From the NCBI GenBank assembly GCA_024138025.1, contig JAMXBD010000820.1:434001-498000 (forward strand): 64,000 nucleotides of DNA. The letters are read 5' to 3'. This stretch comes from Combretum micranthum. Its lineage: Eukaryota; Streptophyta; Magnoliopsida; Myrtales; Combretaceae. Shown here in pieces: positions 23,382 through 32,976 of the stretch (the stretch's first letter is position 1; each line of letters starts with the position of its first letter). The notes beneath the pieces are model-generated. The model did not search any database. It saw only the letters and a program-made list of their open reading frames with translations, and was not told the origin of the DNA. A program made the position numbers and the translations under genes.

Positions 23382-24470
23382 TCAATGCCTCAAAGATAGA
23401 CTTTCTAAATTTCTTATTTTTCTTTCTCTCCTTTTCCTGTCTATCCCTGAGCTCCTGACTTTGCTTCTTAATTCTTGAACATCCAGCCTAAGCTGGTCCA
23501 TACCATATGTAGAAGAAGTGCCTGCAGGAGGAGGAGAAGCAAATGTAGATGGGATCTCAAATGGAGCATCTCCAGGAAAGATATCTTGGAACTCGATCTC
23601 CTCCAGAACTAGTGGGTGAGCTCCTCTGGGGTTTTTCAGCAGTCCCCAGCCTCGGAATGGTGCCGATGAGATTTTCCTACTCTCAAATATCTCATCTTCT
23701 TGTGGAGGCTCAACAATATCCATCCCCTTCAACAACTTAGTAATGTAGCCACCACAGCATAGGACTCTAGTCCTGGTACCATCTGCCTGCCTGTAGATGA
23801 AGTCCGCTATCTCCACACCCAGATCAATCCTGTAGCCTCTGATAAGGCTGAACAAATAAAACATGTCAAAACTAGTCACCTTGTTGTGATTAGTTTTCTT
23901 GCAACTCAAGGTATGTGCAAGGATATGGTGGAGTAGCTTGTGCTCAACAGCACCAAATGAAGTGGCCAATGACTTGGAGGGGACGAAAGGCTCATTTGCT
24001 TTATCAGGAGCAACCAACTGAAACCAGTAAGCCTCCTGAGTCATGTGATCATCTCCCTCAGGCCAACTGCTAGGCAGATTCAAATTTTCTTCCTCCTCTT
24101 CATATAATCCCAGGAGGTGGCCCATCTGTTTCAGTTTAACTTCCCTGATCTCTTCAAATGCCTAGAATTGAAATGCGGACTCAGCTCTGTTTGGGATATT
24201 CTTCAAAGTGGAAAAGAACTCAATAGTCAAGTTCTTGTATTCTAGTTCCCTCAAATCAAATAACCTGATCCAAGCTGGATCTTGGATCATCTCTCTGATC
24301 CTGTCAGAGATCCCAAACTCATCTAATAAACTCCAGTCCAAATACTGGGTGTTCAGGAAGTCCATCTTCACTAGCCTCTTTTTTCTATCCTTTACATACT
24401 GCTGACTGGACAACAGATTTCTGGTCTGAGAACCAGATGTAGTCTTTTGTCTCTTTTGTCTAGGAGCCAT
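23382..24470 (-). pseudogene. Athila post-pol (env-like) ORF with one in-frame stop
   Basis: Two ORFs, 24470-24162 (102 codons) and 24125-23382 (247 codons), lie in the same frame and are separated only by a TAG at 24162-24164 and 12 further codons before the second Met. They read as one product of about 362 codons. The start MAPRQKRQK is basic, then follow a Leu/Phe-rich segment (LTIEFFSTL), a LLHHILAHTLSCKK stretch, CCGGYITKLL, a Pro-rich region and a charged C-terminus (RKRRERK) that could be coiled coil. The order resembles the post-pol ORF of plant Athila elements, annotated variously as env-like or plant transposon protein. I see no clear signal peptide or transmembrane segment, so 'env' refers only to its position. 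The stop may be a CAG-to-TAG change. A consensus acceptor (TTTGTAG/G) lies just before the ATG. Confidence 0.7.
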
Positions 24471-24480
24471 TCCTACAAAT
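24471..24480 (-). promoter_or_regulatory. Candidate splice acceptor before env-like ORF
   Basis: Minus strand reads TTATTTGTAG/GAATGGC, placing a good 3' splice site two bases from the ATG. Possible donors upstream are CAG/GTACGT (about 25288) and GTAAGT (about 25176). Splicing would give the ORF a subgenomic mRNA. Inferred from sequence only. Confidence 0.4.
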
Positions 24481-25304
24481 AATTTGAACTTAATTAGAAC
24501 AAGGAATCAATGAAATTCTTGCTAACTACATTCCTAATTTATGCCTACAACATGATTTTAAACAAATGGGAGATCAAAGGCATTAATAAGTGAAGCTATT
24601 GTCATGGAATTAACTTGAAAGTGTACACTTGCAAAAACAAAGTTAAAGCTGGCAGCTTAGATTGGCCAGCTTAGGATTGAACGTTGGAATTTCAAATTGA
24701 AATGATTTTCAAAATTTTTTCACCAAAAGTCTTGTAGACATTTTTAAACCAGATTTTTCATCAAATTTTTCAAAAAATTCGAAATTCCAACTTCAATTGA
24801 AGCACAATTAAGAACAATTCATGAATTGGAGCTACTAACTAGTATGAAAATTCACAAATCCAACAGCCATATCATCAATTTCACAAAGCCCTAATTTCGA
24901 AATTTAACATCCTATACAAGCTCATGAACCCTAATTTTGCAATTGAACACCAATCATGGATCAACACAACACAATTTAGAATTAAACAGTTACTGAACAG
25001 AAATCCACTTTCAACAAATCATTGAAATCATCCAAGCAATCAATTCAATTAAGAGCCGAAATCAATAGCGTATTCATCAATGTCAGTAATCCATACTTAA
25101 ATCAACAGATTAAATAGATACAATGCAATGTAATGGATTAGAACAAAGAACTAAGAGCAAGGATCATTGGAACTTACTTGGGCAAATGGATTACACTCAA
25201 TGGATAGGGGAATGAGGCAGTAGAATACTTCGAGTAAGAGTGAGGGAGTGAATATGAGAGAATATGCGAGAGGGAGAGAGAAACGTACCTGTTAAATGCA
25301 GATC
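24481..25304 (-). other. Non-coding leader region upstream of env-like ORF
   Basis: AT-rich stretch without an ORF. Its upstream end (about 25190-25290, minus strand) is strongly CT-rich (TCTCTCTCCCTCTC), like a transcription leader, and contains the candidate donors named for the acceptor at 24471. Confidence 0.4.
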
Positions 25305-25740
25305 TGCAGAACGTACGCCGGTATTTCTGTCGTATATGCCGGCGGCTTACCTGCCGGTGTAATCGAAATAAATTCATGCCGAGAGCAAATGGCTGGCAGC
25401 TTACTCATTTACACTATTGGCTTACAGGTCTACGCCGGCTCAAAGCTGGCGACTTTCAATCCCAGGTGCCGGCTTTGATCGAGATTTTTCAAAACCCAAG
25501 AAATCTTGAACATATGCTGCCTTGAACACCGGCGGCTTAGGATCCGGTGTAATTGTTGTTCCAAACGCTGGCACATAAGCTAGCAGCCTTCACCTTCCCT
25601 TTGCCGGCTTCTTCTACGGTGCTCACCTACTCTTGTACTGACTTTTACGCCGGTTGAAAGCTAGCGGCTTAAGCCCATCTTTCCTTGATTTTCCAAAGCG
25701 GGCTCAAGGCTGGCAGCCTTGAGCCGGCTTTCAACTTTTT
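25305..25740 (-). repeat. GCCGGC-type motif array upstream of env-like ORF
   Basis: In an AT-rich element this stretch repeatedly shows ACGCCGG, GCCGGCGGCTTA, CACCGGCGGCTTA and TGCCGGCTT at irregular spacing. The same motifs fill the U3 part of both LTRs, but the text between motifs does not align. It lies between integrase and the env-like ORF. Confidence 0.75.
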
Positions 25741-26084
25741 CAATTTTTGTTTTTTGCATAACCTGTCCACACTAAAAACAAAGTTAGTAAAAACAAAAAA
25801 AAAAACTACTCTAAATTAAACATGGGTTGCCTCCCAAGAAGCGCTTAGTTTAGAGTCGCTTAGCCCGACTTTTCCAATTCTTTTCATGGTTCCTTCAGAT
25901 TCATGACAGTGGAAGCACTATCATGGTTTTCCCTTTCATAAAAATGTTTGAGCAAATGCCCATTCACCTTAAAAGTCCGATTATCATCAGTTTCAATTCT
26001 ATGCACCATAGGGAAAAACTTTGGCAATTTCAAACGGTCCTGACCATCTTGATCTCAACTTTCCTGGAAACAACTTCAAAGGAG
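25741..26084 (-). other. Post-integrase spacer with Athila landmark
   Basis: Minus-strand CTTCTTGGGAGGCAACCCATG (about 25822-25842) is the short block that Athila-type elements commonly carry soon after integrase. The remaining DNA, 25870-26080, still encodes decayed integrase C-terminal residues out of frame. Confidence 0.55.
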
Positions 26085-27167
26085 TTATAAAGTAAAACTT
26101 TTTGTCCAGGCAAAAACCCGCTTGATAATGTTTCTATCATGCCATCTCTTTGCTCGTTCCTTGTAGATACGAGAATTCTCATAAGCTTCATTCCTCCATT
26201 CATCCAATTGATTCAATTGAAGCAATCTTTTCTCACCTGCAGCTTTTTCATCAAAATTAAGGAATTTAATGGCCCAATATGCCTTGTGCTCAAGTTCTAC
26301 AGGAAGATGACATGATTTACCATAAACAATCATAAATAGGGACATTTTAATAGGGGTTTTAAAAGCAGTTCTATAAGCCCATAATGCATCATCAAATTTT
26401 AAAGACCAATCTTTTCTAGATGCATTAACAGTTTTTTCCAAAATTCTTTTGGTCTCCCTATTGGATACCTCAACTTGTCCACTTGTTTGTGGAAGATAGT
26501 AGGTAGCAATCTTGTGTGTAACACCATATTTTGATAAAAGCTTGTTAAATTGCTTGTTACAAAAATGTGATCCCCCATCACTAATGATAGCTTTAGGCAC
26601 CCCAAATCTGGTAAAAATATTCCTTTTCAAAAATTTCAAAACTACTCGGGCATCATTTGTTTGTAAAGCAACAGCTTCCACCCATTCTGAAACATAATCA
26701 ACTGCCACAAGTATATATTTATTTGAAAAAGATGAATGGAAAGGACCCATGAAGTCAATTCCCCACACATCAAAAAGCTCAATTACCAATATATTGTTTT
26801 GTGATAATTCATGTTTCTTGAAAATATTACCAGTTTTTTGACATTGAGCACAAGACAATAAATATTTCCTACAATCACGAAACAAATTAGGCCAATAAAA
26901 TCCAGATGATAAGACCTTAGCTACAGTCCTTTGAAGACCAAAATGACCTCCAGCTTCTTTTGAATGACAATGCTCAATAATGTTAAGTTGTTCAGATTCA
27001 GGCACACAACGTCTAATTACTTGGTCAGCACATTTTTTGAACAAACACGGTTCATCCCAAAAATAGCTTTTCACATCATGCAAAAACTTTTTCTTTTGTT
27101 GATATGACAAACCATATGGAATGATTTTGCTAACCAAGTAATTGACATAATCAGCATACCAAGGCAA
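26085..27167 (-). CDS. Athila integrase
   Basis: A 360-codon open segment. N-terminal zinc-binding HHCC module: [12 protein letters not shown] near residues 64-75, then CAQC near 106-109. The catalytic core carries D (WGIDFMGPF), D (IISDGGSHF) and E ([10 protein letters not shown]), so the D,D-35-E triad looks complete. C-terminal [17 protein letters not shown] and [10 protein letters not shown] are typical of Athila integrases. The last residues ([11 protein letters not shown]) go out of the family pattern, indicating a frameshift near 26100. It overlaps the RNase H segment by 17 bases in another frame, so polyprotein continuity is broken upstream too. The annotated Met is internal to the polyprotein. 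Confidence 0.9.
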   Translation of the reverse strand: MPWYADYVNYLVSKIIPYGLSYQQKKKFLHDVKSYFWDEPCLFKKCADQVIRRCVPESEQLNIIEHCHSKEAGGHFGLQRTVAKVLSSGFYWPNLFRDCRKYLLSCAQCQKTGNIFKKHELSQNNILVIELFDVWGIDFMGPFHSSFSNKYILVAVDYVSEWVEAVALQTNDARVVLKFLKRNIFTRFGVPKAIISDGGSHFCNKQFNKLLSKYGVTHKIATYYLPQTSGQVEVSNRETKRILEKTVNASRKDWSLKFDDALWAYRTAFKTPIKMSLFMIVYGKSCHLPVELEHKAYWAIKFLNFDEKAAGEKRLLQLNQLDEWRNEAYENSRIYKERAKRWHDRNIIKRVFAWTKSFTL

Positions 27168-27630
27168 ATTTAGGATCTACTGCATGCAATTGTTCATCAG
27201 GAAACTTTTCATTGATAGGAATATCTAAACTATCAGATTCTAGTCTAGATAAATGATCAGCAATCACATTCTCAGTTCCCTTCTTATCCTTAATCTCAAG
27301 ATCAAATTCTTGCAGCAACAATATCCATCTAATCAACCTTGGCTTTGCATCAGCTTTAGCAAACAAGTATTTCAAAGCAGCATGATCAGTATATACTATG
27401 ACTTTAGATCCTATCAGATAAGGCCTAAACTTGTCACAAGCAAATATAACAGCAAGAAGTTCCTTCTCAGTTGTGGCATAGTTTCTTTGAGCCTCATTTA
27501 AAGTCCGACTAGCATAGTATATAACATGAAACAACTTACCTCTTCTCTGACCCAATACTGCTCCTACAGCAAAGTCGCTGGCATCACACATAAGTTCAAA
27601 AGGCAGCTCCCAATCAGGTGCAATAATCAC
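27151..27630 (-). CDS. Athila RNase H domain segment
   Basis: Open segment of 159 codons. It begins just downstream of the RT domain with [19 protein letters not shown] (first catalytic Asp in CDASD), continues with [19 protein letters not shown] (catalytic Glu) and [11 protein letters not shown] (catalytic Asp), and ends with ADHLSRLE. This is the order of Ty3/gypsy RNase H. The domain degrades the RNA strand of the RNA-DNA hybrid during reverse transcription. All key acidic residues seem present. It is one frame away from both RT and integrase, showing frameshifts at about 27630 and 27160. Confidence 0.9.
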   Translation of the reverse strand: MIIAPDWELPFELMCDASDFAVGAVLGQRRGKLFHVIYYASRTLNEAQRNYATTEKELLAVIFACDKFRPYLIGSKVIVYTDHAALKYLFAKADAKPRLIRWILLLQEFDLEIKDKKGTENVIADHLSRLESDSLDIPINEKFPDEQLHAVDPKFALVC

Positions 27631-28464
27631 TAGGGTAGATGTGAGCTTTCCTTTAATAAGTTAAATGCCTGCAAACAATTGTCATCAAAATCAAACACTG
27701 TGTCTTTCTCAAGAAGATTGCAAAGGGGTTTAGAAATTTTTGAGAAATCTTTAATAAATCTTCTATAAAAACCTGCATGTCCTAAAAAACTTCTAACTCC
27801 CTTAACAGTGGTGGGTGGTGGTAATTTCTCTATGATCTCAATTTTGGCCTTATCAACTTCAATTCCTTTCACTGAAACTTTATGACCCAAAACAATCCCT
27901 TCTCTTACCATGAAATGACATTTTTCCCAGTTTAAAATCAAATTTGTGTCTTTGCATCTTTGAAGAACACAAGCTAAGTTTTCTAAACATGCTTCAAAAG
28001 ACTTTCCAAAAACAGAAAAATCATCCATAAAAATTTCAATAAAATTCTCAAGCATGTCAGAAAAAATAGCCATCATACACCTTTGAAAAGTAGCAGGTGC
28101 ATTGCAAAGACCAAAGGGCATCCTCCTAAAAGCAAAAGTGCCATAGGGACAAGTAAAAGTGGTTTTTTCTTGGTCATCAGGAGATATAGAAATTTGATTA
28201 TAACCAGAATAACCATCTAAAAAGCAATAATAATCATGCCCTGCAAGTTTTTCTAACATCTGATCAATGAAAGGAGGGGAAAGTGATCTTTTCTGGTGGC
28301 ATCATTTAATTTTCTATAATCAATGCAAACTCTCCACCCAGTTACAGTACGAGTAGGAATTAAGTGATTTTCTTCATTTTTCACTAGTCATACCACCTTT
28401 CTTTGGTACAACTTGAACTGGACTTACCCACTTACTATCAGAGATAGGATAGATAATACCTGCA
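27630..28464 (-). pseudogene. Athila reverse transcriptase (frame-broken)
   Basis: The N-terminal fingers (about 28464-28262) are readable as LLDAGIIYPISDSKWVSPV, VPKKGG, TRTVTGWRVCIDYRKLN and FPLPFIDQML, but contain a stop and frame changes. From 28259 to 27630 the frame is open for 209 codons: DGYSGYNQI, RRMPFGLCNAPATFQ, and the catalytic box FMDDFSVFG with both Asp residues, then VLGHKVS and FLGHAGFYRRFIKDFS. The catalytic centre is therefore kept although the domain is split. It would copy element RNA into DNA within the particle. The frame changes again at the RNase H junction. Confidence 0.9.
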
Positions 28465-29650
28465 TCAAGGAGTTTCAACTTCCTTTTTTACTACCTCCTT
28501 AAGTGTTGGGTTAAGTCTCCTCTGTGGTTGAACTGTAGGTTTGTACTCAGCTTCCATCAAGATCTTGTGAGTACAAATGATAGGGCTAATTCCCTTGATA
28601 TCAGCAATAGTACCAATTGCTTCTTTATGCTTCCTTAGAACTCCAAGCAGCTGCTGCTCTTGTTCACCTGTCAAATAAGATGAAACAATTATTGGCAAAG
28701 TATCTCCAGTTCCTAGAAAAGCATATTTTAAATGTGAAGGAAGGGGTTTAAGCTCAAGATTTGGTGGCTGTATCAATGATGGTACTGGCTTGCTTTCACT
28801 AGTGCCTAGCTCCTCATAATATCTTCCTTTGATTTGGTGCACTTTCTCAACTTCTTCTTCTTGCTCATCATCACTCCAATCATCAAGATTTCTAAAACAG
28901 ATTCCATAGTCTCTATACCTACATTCTCTTCAACAGACTCAGAAATAAACTCATCAATAATATCAATAGTATAACAGGAACCTTTATCAAATCTTTTCAT
29001 TGCATCATAAACATTAAAGGTTACCTGATCATTTTCTACCCTTAAAGTGAGTTTACCTTGTTCCACATCAATTAATGCTTTACCGGTTGCAAGGAATGGT
29101 CTGCCAAGAATCATTGGGACTTCACGATCTTCATCCATTTCCAAGACTATAAAGTCTACAGGAAATATGAACTTGTCAACTTCACCAAAACGTTTTCAAC
29201 AATACCACGTGGGTATTTGACACTTCTATCTGCAAGTTGCAAGGTGACATGAGTCTCCTTGCATTCTTCAAGTCCTAATTTCCTGAAAATGGATAAAGGC
29301 ATAAGATTAATACTTGCACCAGAATCAATAAGTACTTTATCAAAATGAAATTTTCCTATAGTGCAAGGAACAGTAAAACTCCCCTGATCTCTTTGTTTGG
29401 TAGGCAAATGAGGTAGACTTTTCTGCAAAATCATGGAGCATTCTCCTGTAAGCATCACTGGTTCATTTCCATCAATCCTTCTCTTCTTAGTAAGCAATTC
29501 CTTGATAAATTTTGCATATGAAGGCATTTCTTGAATCACTTCTAAGAATGGAATATTGATTTGCAACTTCTTGAAGACATCCAGAAATTTTGAAAATTGC
29601 TCATCCAATTTTTGTTGCTTCAATCTTCCCGGAAAAGGAAGGTGGAACAT
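28465..29650 (-). pseudogene. Athila protease and linker to RT (frame-broken)
   Basis: 29650-29156 contains the aspartic protease active site LIDSGASINLMPLS followed by RKLGLEECKETHVTLQLADRS. The frame then shifts to 29144-28806 (REVPMILGRPFLATGKALIDV, then GKLTLRVENDQVTFNVYDA), the second half of the protease. A further shift leads to 28842-28465 (ELKPLPSHLKYAFLG, KHKEAIGTIADIKGISP), the linker to RT that Athila elements share. Catalytic D-S-G is intact. At least two frameshifts break the polyprotein here. Confidence 0.88.
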
Positions 29651-31207
29651 AAGATCTTACTTCAGGTGATTTTTGCACAGGTTCCTCCATCTTTTGTTTT
29701 CCTTTGTCTTTGACTGGAATCTCCTGTTTCTTGAACTTTTGACTCAGCGGTCTCAACTTCTTTGCCACTTCTCAAAACAATTGCATTCACGGTTTTAGGA
29801 TTTTCCTCAGTGTTGCTTGGTAGAGAACCAGATGGTCTATTACCAATTTGCTGAGCAAGTTGATGGAATTTCCCTTGAAGATCTTGAATAATTGCATGCT
29901 GATTGTTGAGTGTGGTCTGAGTAGTTTGAATGAAAGTCTTCAACAATTCATCAGTTGAAATTTGATTTTGCTGAGGTGGAGGTGGAGGTGGAGGCTGAGT
30001 ATTTCTTATGGGACCTTGTCTTTGAAATCCAGGTGGGGGCTTGAAAACATTTGCATCATTCTTGTAAGAAAGATTTGGATGATTACGCCATTCTGGATTA
30101 TAAGTATTTGAATATGGTCCATAATTAACTCTTCCAAAATTTCCAACATAGTTGAGTTGCTCTCCACTTGATGATGGTGTATTGCCATGAGGACAATCAT
30201 AAACTGGATGTGGTCCTGAGCACAACTCACAAGTAGCAACTTGATTAGAATTTAAAGAACTAGATGCTACAAGTTTACTCACTTGTGTAGTTAAAGCTGA
30301 AACTTGAGCGGTGAGTTGTTGCATGGATTCACTATCTTGAACAGATTCCACCTTTGATCTTGTCCTTTCACAGCTCCAGTTGTGAGCACTAGAAGCTAAT
30401 TCTTCAATTAATGCACTAGCTTCATCATATGTTTTTCCCATGAGTGATCCTCCGGATGTAGCATCCACCAATGATCTCAAAGTCTCATCTAGACTGAGAT
30501 AGAAATTTTCAATCAAAAGATTATCCGGAAGTCCATGTGTGGGCATTTCCTAACTGCTTCTTTGAATCTTTCCCAAGCTTCATATAATGATTCTCCATGA
30601 AACTTTGTGAAGTTGGTGATCTCATTCTTAGTCTGGCAGTTCTGGCAGGAGGGAAAAATCTCTTCAAAAATTTTGTTGTCAAGTCTGCCCATGAAGTAAT
30701 TGACTCGGGTGGTTGAGAGTTGAACCATGCCAATGCTTTATCCCTTAGAGAGAAAGGAAAAAGCTGCATTCTAATGGCCTCATCTGTTACACCATTAAGC
30801 TTGACAGTATTGCAATATTGGAGGAATTTGGCAATGTGTTCATCCGGTGTTTCATTTGGATATCCTCCAAATTGATGTGATTCAACCATCTGAATCAATG
30901 CTGGTTTCAACTCAAAATTATTGGCTTGAACTGCAGGTCTTCTCACAGCAGGAACTTGAACAGTTGGTACAGTGTAATCTCGAAGTGCTCTCACAGGTGC
31001 AGCTTGAATTTGATTGTTGTTTTGATCATTGTTTCCCTCATTGTTTCTTGAATCATTTTCTGCCATTTCTTCTTGTCTTCTGCGGTTTTCTCTCCTTTGT
31101 TGACGCAAAGTTCTTTCAATTTCTAGATCTATTGGTAGAAGATCAGCACTCCTACTTCTTTGCATATAACCTGTGAAGAGGAAAGAATCAATTCTTTGGA
31201 AAAACAC
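29651..31207 (-). pseudogene. Athila Gag (frame-broken)
   Basis: The first segment, 31207-about 30640, contains LPIDLEIERTLRQQRRENRR and the capsid-like LFPFSLRDKALAWFNS followed by ITSWADLTTKFLKRFFPPARTA. A frameshift then leads to NEITNFTKFHGESLYEAWERF (about 30650-30540), and another to 30546-29662 (LLIENFYLSLDETLRSL). Near 30210 is a zinc knuckle, CELCSGPHPVYDC, of the C-x2-C-x3-H-x4-C type typical of Athila, then a Pro-rich stretch. The likelier start is the Met at 31165 (MQRSRSADLLP), which sits just after a splice-acceptor-like CTTCACAG. Gag forms the particle and binds RNA. Confidence 0.88.
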
Positions 31208-31251
31208 CTAAACTACTAGCAAAACTAAAAGTAATCTAATATTAATTTTGG

Positions 31252-31269
31252 TCCCCGGCAACAGCGCCA
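31252..31269 (-). other. Primer binding site, tRNA-Asp
   Basis: Plus-strand TCCCCGGCAACAGCGCCA matches the 3' end of plant tRNA-Asp(GTC) (TCCCCGGCAACGGCGCCA) at 17 of 18 positions. It lies six bases from the end of the 5' LTR. tRNA-Asp priming is usual in Athila elements. Confidence 0.92.
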
Positions 31270-32228
31270 AAAACTTGATCTGAATGGGATGTGTATATAA
31301 AATTTCAGATACTACCAGCAAGTATACTGGGTCTTGATCAAGTAATATAGAATGAGTAGAGTATCGTTCCCATAGAGACTAAATTAACTACTAGATTGAT
31401 ATTAGTTTATACTAATATTTAGGCAATCAAAGTGTATCAATTAACTAACTAAATTTATCTACTATGAATGTAATGATGTGCAATGAGATTGTGAGAAGAT
31501 ATAAGATGAATGTGGGAAGGAACAGAATCATCCTAATCTTTACTAATGCTGAAGTTATATTATATGAATAATTAGAATTATAGATATTTATAAGAAATTG
31601 TCAAATGGAATCTATTTTATAATCATAAATCTTCCAATTCTATGATTATCTAATATTCTAAATTAATTTCTCCTAATTCCTTAGTGAGAAATTAAAATAA
31701 AATGTTGCATGAAGTGCATGGAATAATTTCTAAATTAATATTAAACTTAATTGTTTCCACAATTGTTGTTTAATTCAATTCATTAATTCCTATGAATCCT
31801 AATTCTTTTTCCAAATCATCAAAATTCTTATCAATTCAATTTCAATAAGAAATAAAATAGATAATTAGGATTCAATACAAATATTCCATAATTCTAACAA
31901 TCCTATAATATAAATGCAATGATCATTTTAGCAAAAATTAGGATTTCATCACTTCCCACAAAGAAAGATTTAGCTACTCATGGATGTTGATTCAATAATT
32001 AGATAAGAATATGTAATTGATAACATTATGAACAAATAATTCAGATAAATGAATTGCATAAGAAAGAGATTAGATATCACCAATTCAAGTATCACAATCT
32101 TCAATTACAATCCTTGAAAGCTCCATTTCTCTCACAAATCTCTCTGAAAATGCTAGACTATTTGTATACTGAAGTGTACTATCTATTTGCTTCTGCTTGT
32201 TGATGAATGTTGGAGGGGGGAGAACCCC

Positions 32229-32236
32229 TATTTATA
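32229..32236 (-). promoter_or_regulatory. TATA box of Athila 5' LTR
   Basis: Minus-strand CTATAAATAGGGG. Downstream, the transcript would begin in a pyrimidine-rich stretch. This is the promoter for the genomic RNA. Confidence 0.65.
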
Positions 32237-32282
32237 GGAAAAATTTCGTGCAAGGCATTAAATGAGAATTTGCAGTTTCACT

Positions 32283-32830
32283 TCGTACGCCGGCAGTTAT
32301 GGATCCTATGCCGGCGGCTTACAGACGGCATTACGCAGGCAGTGCACTGGCAGCTTTCAACTTCGATTACAAGGGTAGGCCGCTTCTACGCCGGCGGCGT
32401 AGATGTAGATCTAGCTAGCGTATATGATAAGCAATGAAAGGTTGGGCCAATTTATAACGAAAGCTGTCTCAAAGCCGGCGGCTTTGATACCGGCTTAGAC
32501 ACTCCAGCATATTTGGTCTCTTCAATTTCCTCCAAGCTTATGTTGTCTTCATGTTGCTTCAGATCTGTGACCTACGCTACCTCAATGCCGGCGGCTTAAT
32601 AGCCAGCGTATGTTGTAACTCCTGTTATGCTGGTGACTTTTCAACTCTGAGCTGCCGGCCTTTCGTGTACGCTGGCCTCTTCATCTTCTACGCCGGCAGC
32701 TTTGAGGCAGCATATGTTTGGTTGAGTCAATATCTTGCAAAGCTGGCAGTGTAAGCAACAGCCTTTGGTGAGTGCATCATGCAAGCCATCTGAACGCCAA
32801 CGGCTTTGAAGTCTGAGATACCGACGTATC
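32283..32830 (-). promoter_or_regulatory. U3 GCCGGC motif array in Athila 5' LTR
   Basis: About twelve GC-rich motifs of the form ACGCCGGCGGCTT or its variants lie 50-600 bases upstream of the TATA box. One of them, AAAGCCGGCGGCTTT, is a perfect inverted repeat; in the other LTR it reads AAAGCCGACGGCTTT, still palindromic around one base. Position and repetition suggest an enhancer; the binding factor is unknown. Confidence 0.6.
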
Positions 32831-32976
32831 TTTGAATTTTTTCATTTTTTTACTCCCAAGTTTCTTGTTTTGATTTCTTTGTCCAAATGAGACCTGAAAC
32901 ATGAATTTTAATCAAAACAAATATCCATTCTAGCTCTTTTGAACATCAACAAGTTGTATAAAATATGATCTTATCA

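Larger units (their letters stand above)
19945..32976 (-). mobile_element. Full-length Athila-type Ty3/gypsy retrotransposon (13,032 bp)
   Basis: Both LTRs are present (19945-21758 and 31276-32976), with TG...CA ends and a perfect 5-bp target duplication, CATAT (19940-19944 and 32977-32981). The order in minus orientation is 5' LTR, tRNA-Asp primer site, gag, protease, RT, RNase H, integrase, env-like ORF, polypurine tract, 3' LTR. By eye the LTRs are roughly 95-97% alike outside a few indels, so the insertion is fairly recent, yet the gag-pol frame changes at least eight times. It sits inside a family A LTR. Signature Athila features are the CEICGG-like knuckle, the IDSGASINLMP protease and AAGTGTGGGGG next to the 3' LTR. 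Confidence 0.95.
31276..32976 (-). repeat. Athila 5' LTR (1701 bp)
   Basis: Nearly the same as the 3' LTR but lacking about 70 bases (corresponding to 20290-20365) and a short piece beside the motif array. U3 array at 32283-32830, TATA box at 32229-32236. Small single-base indels relative to the other LTR are frequent. The 67-codon ORF at 32551-32754 parallels that in the 3' LTR and follows the motif array. Confidence 0.95.
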
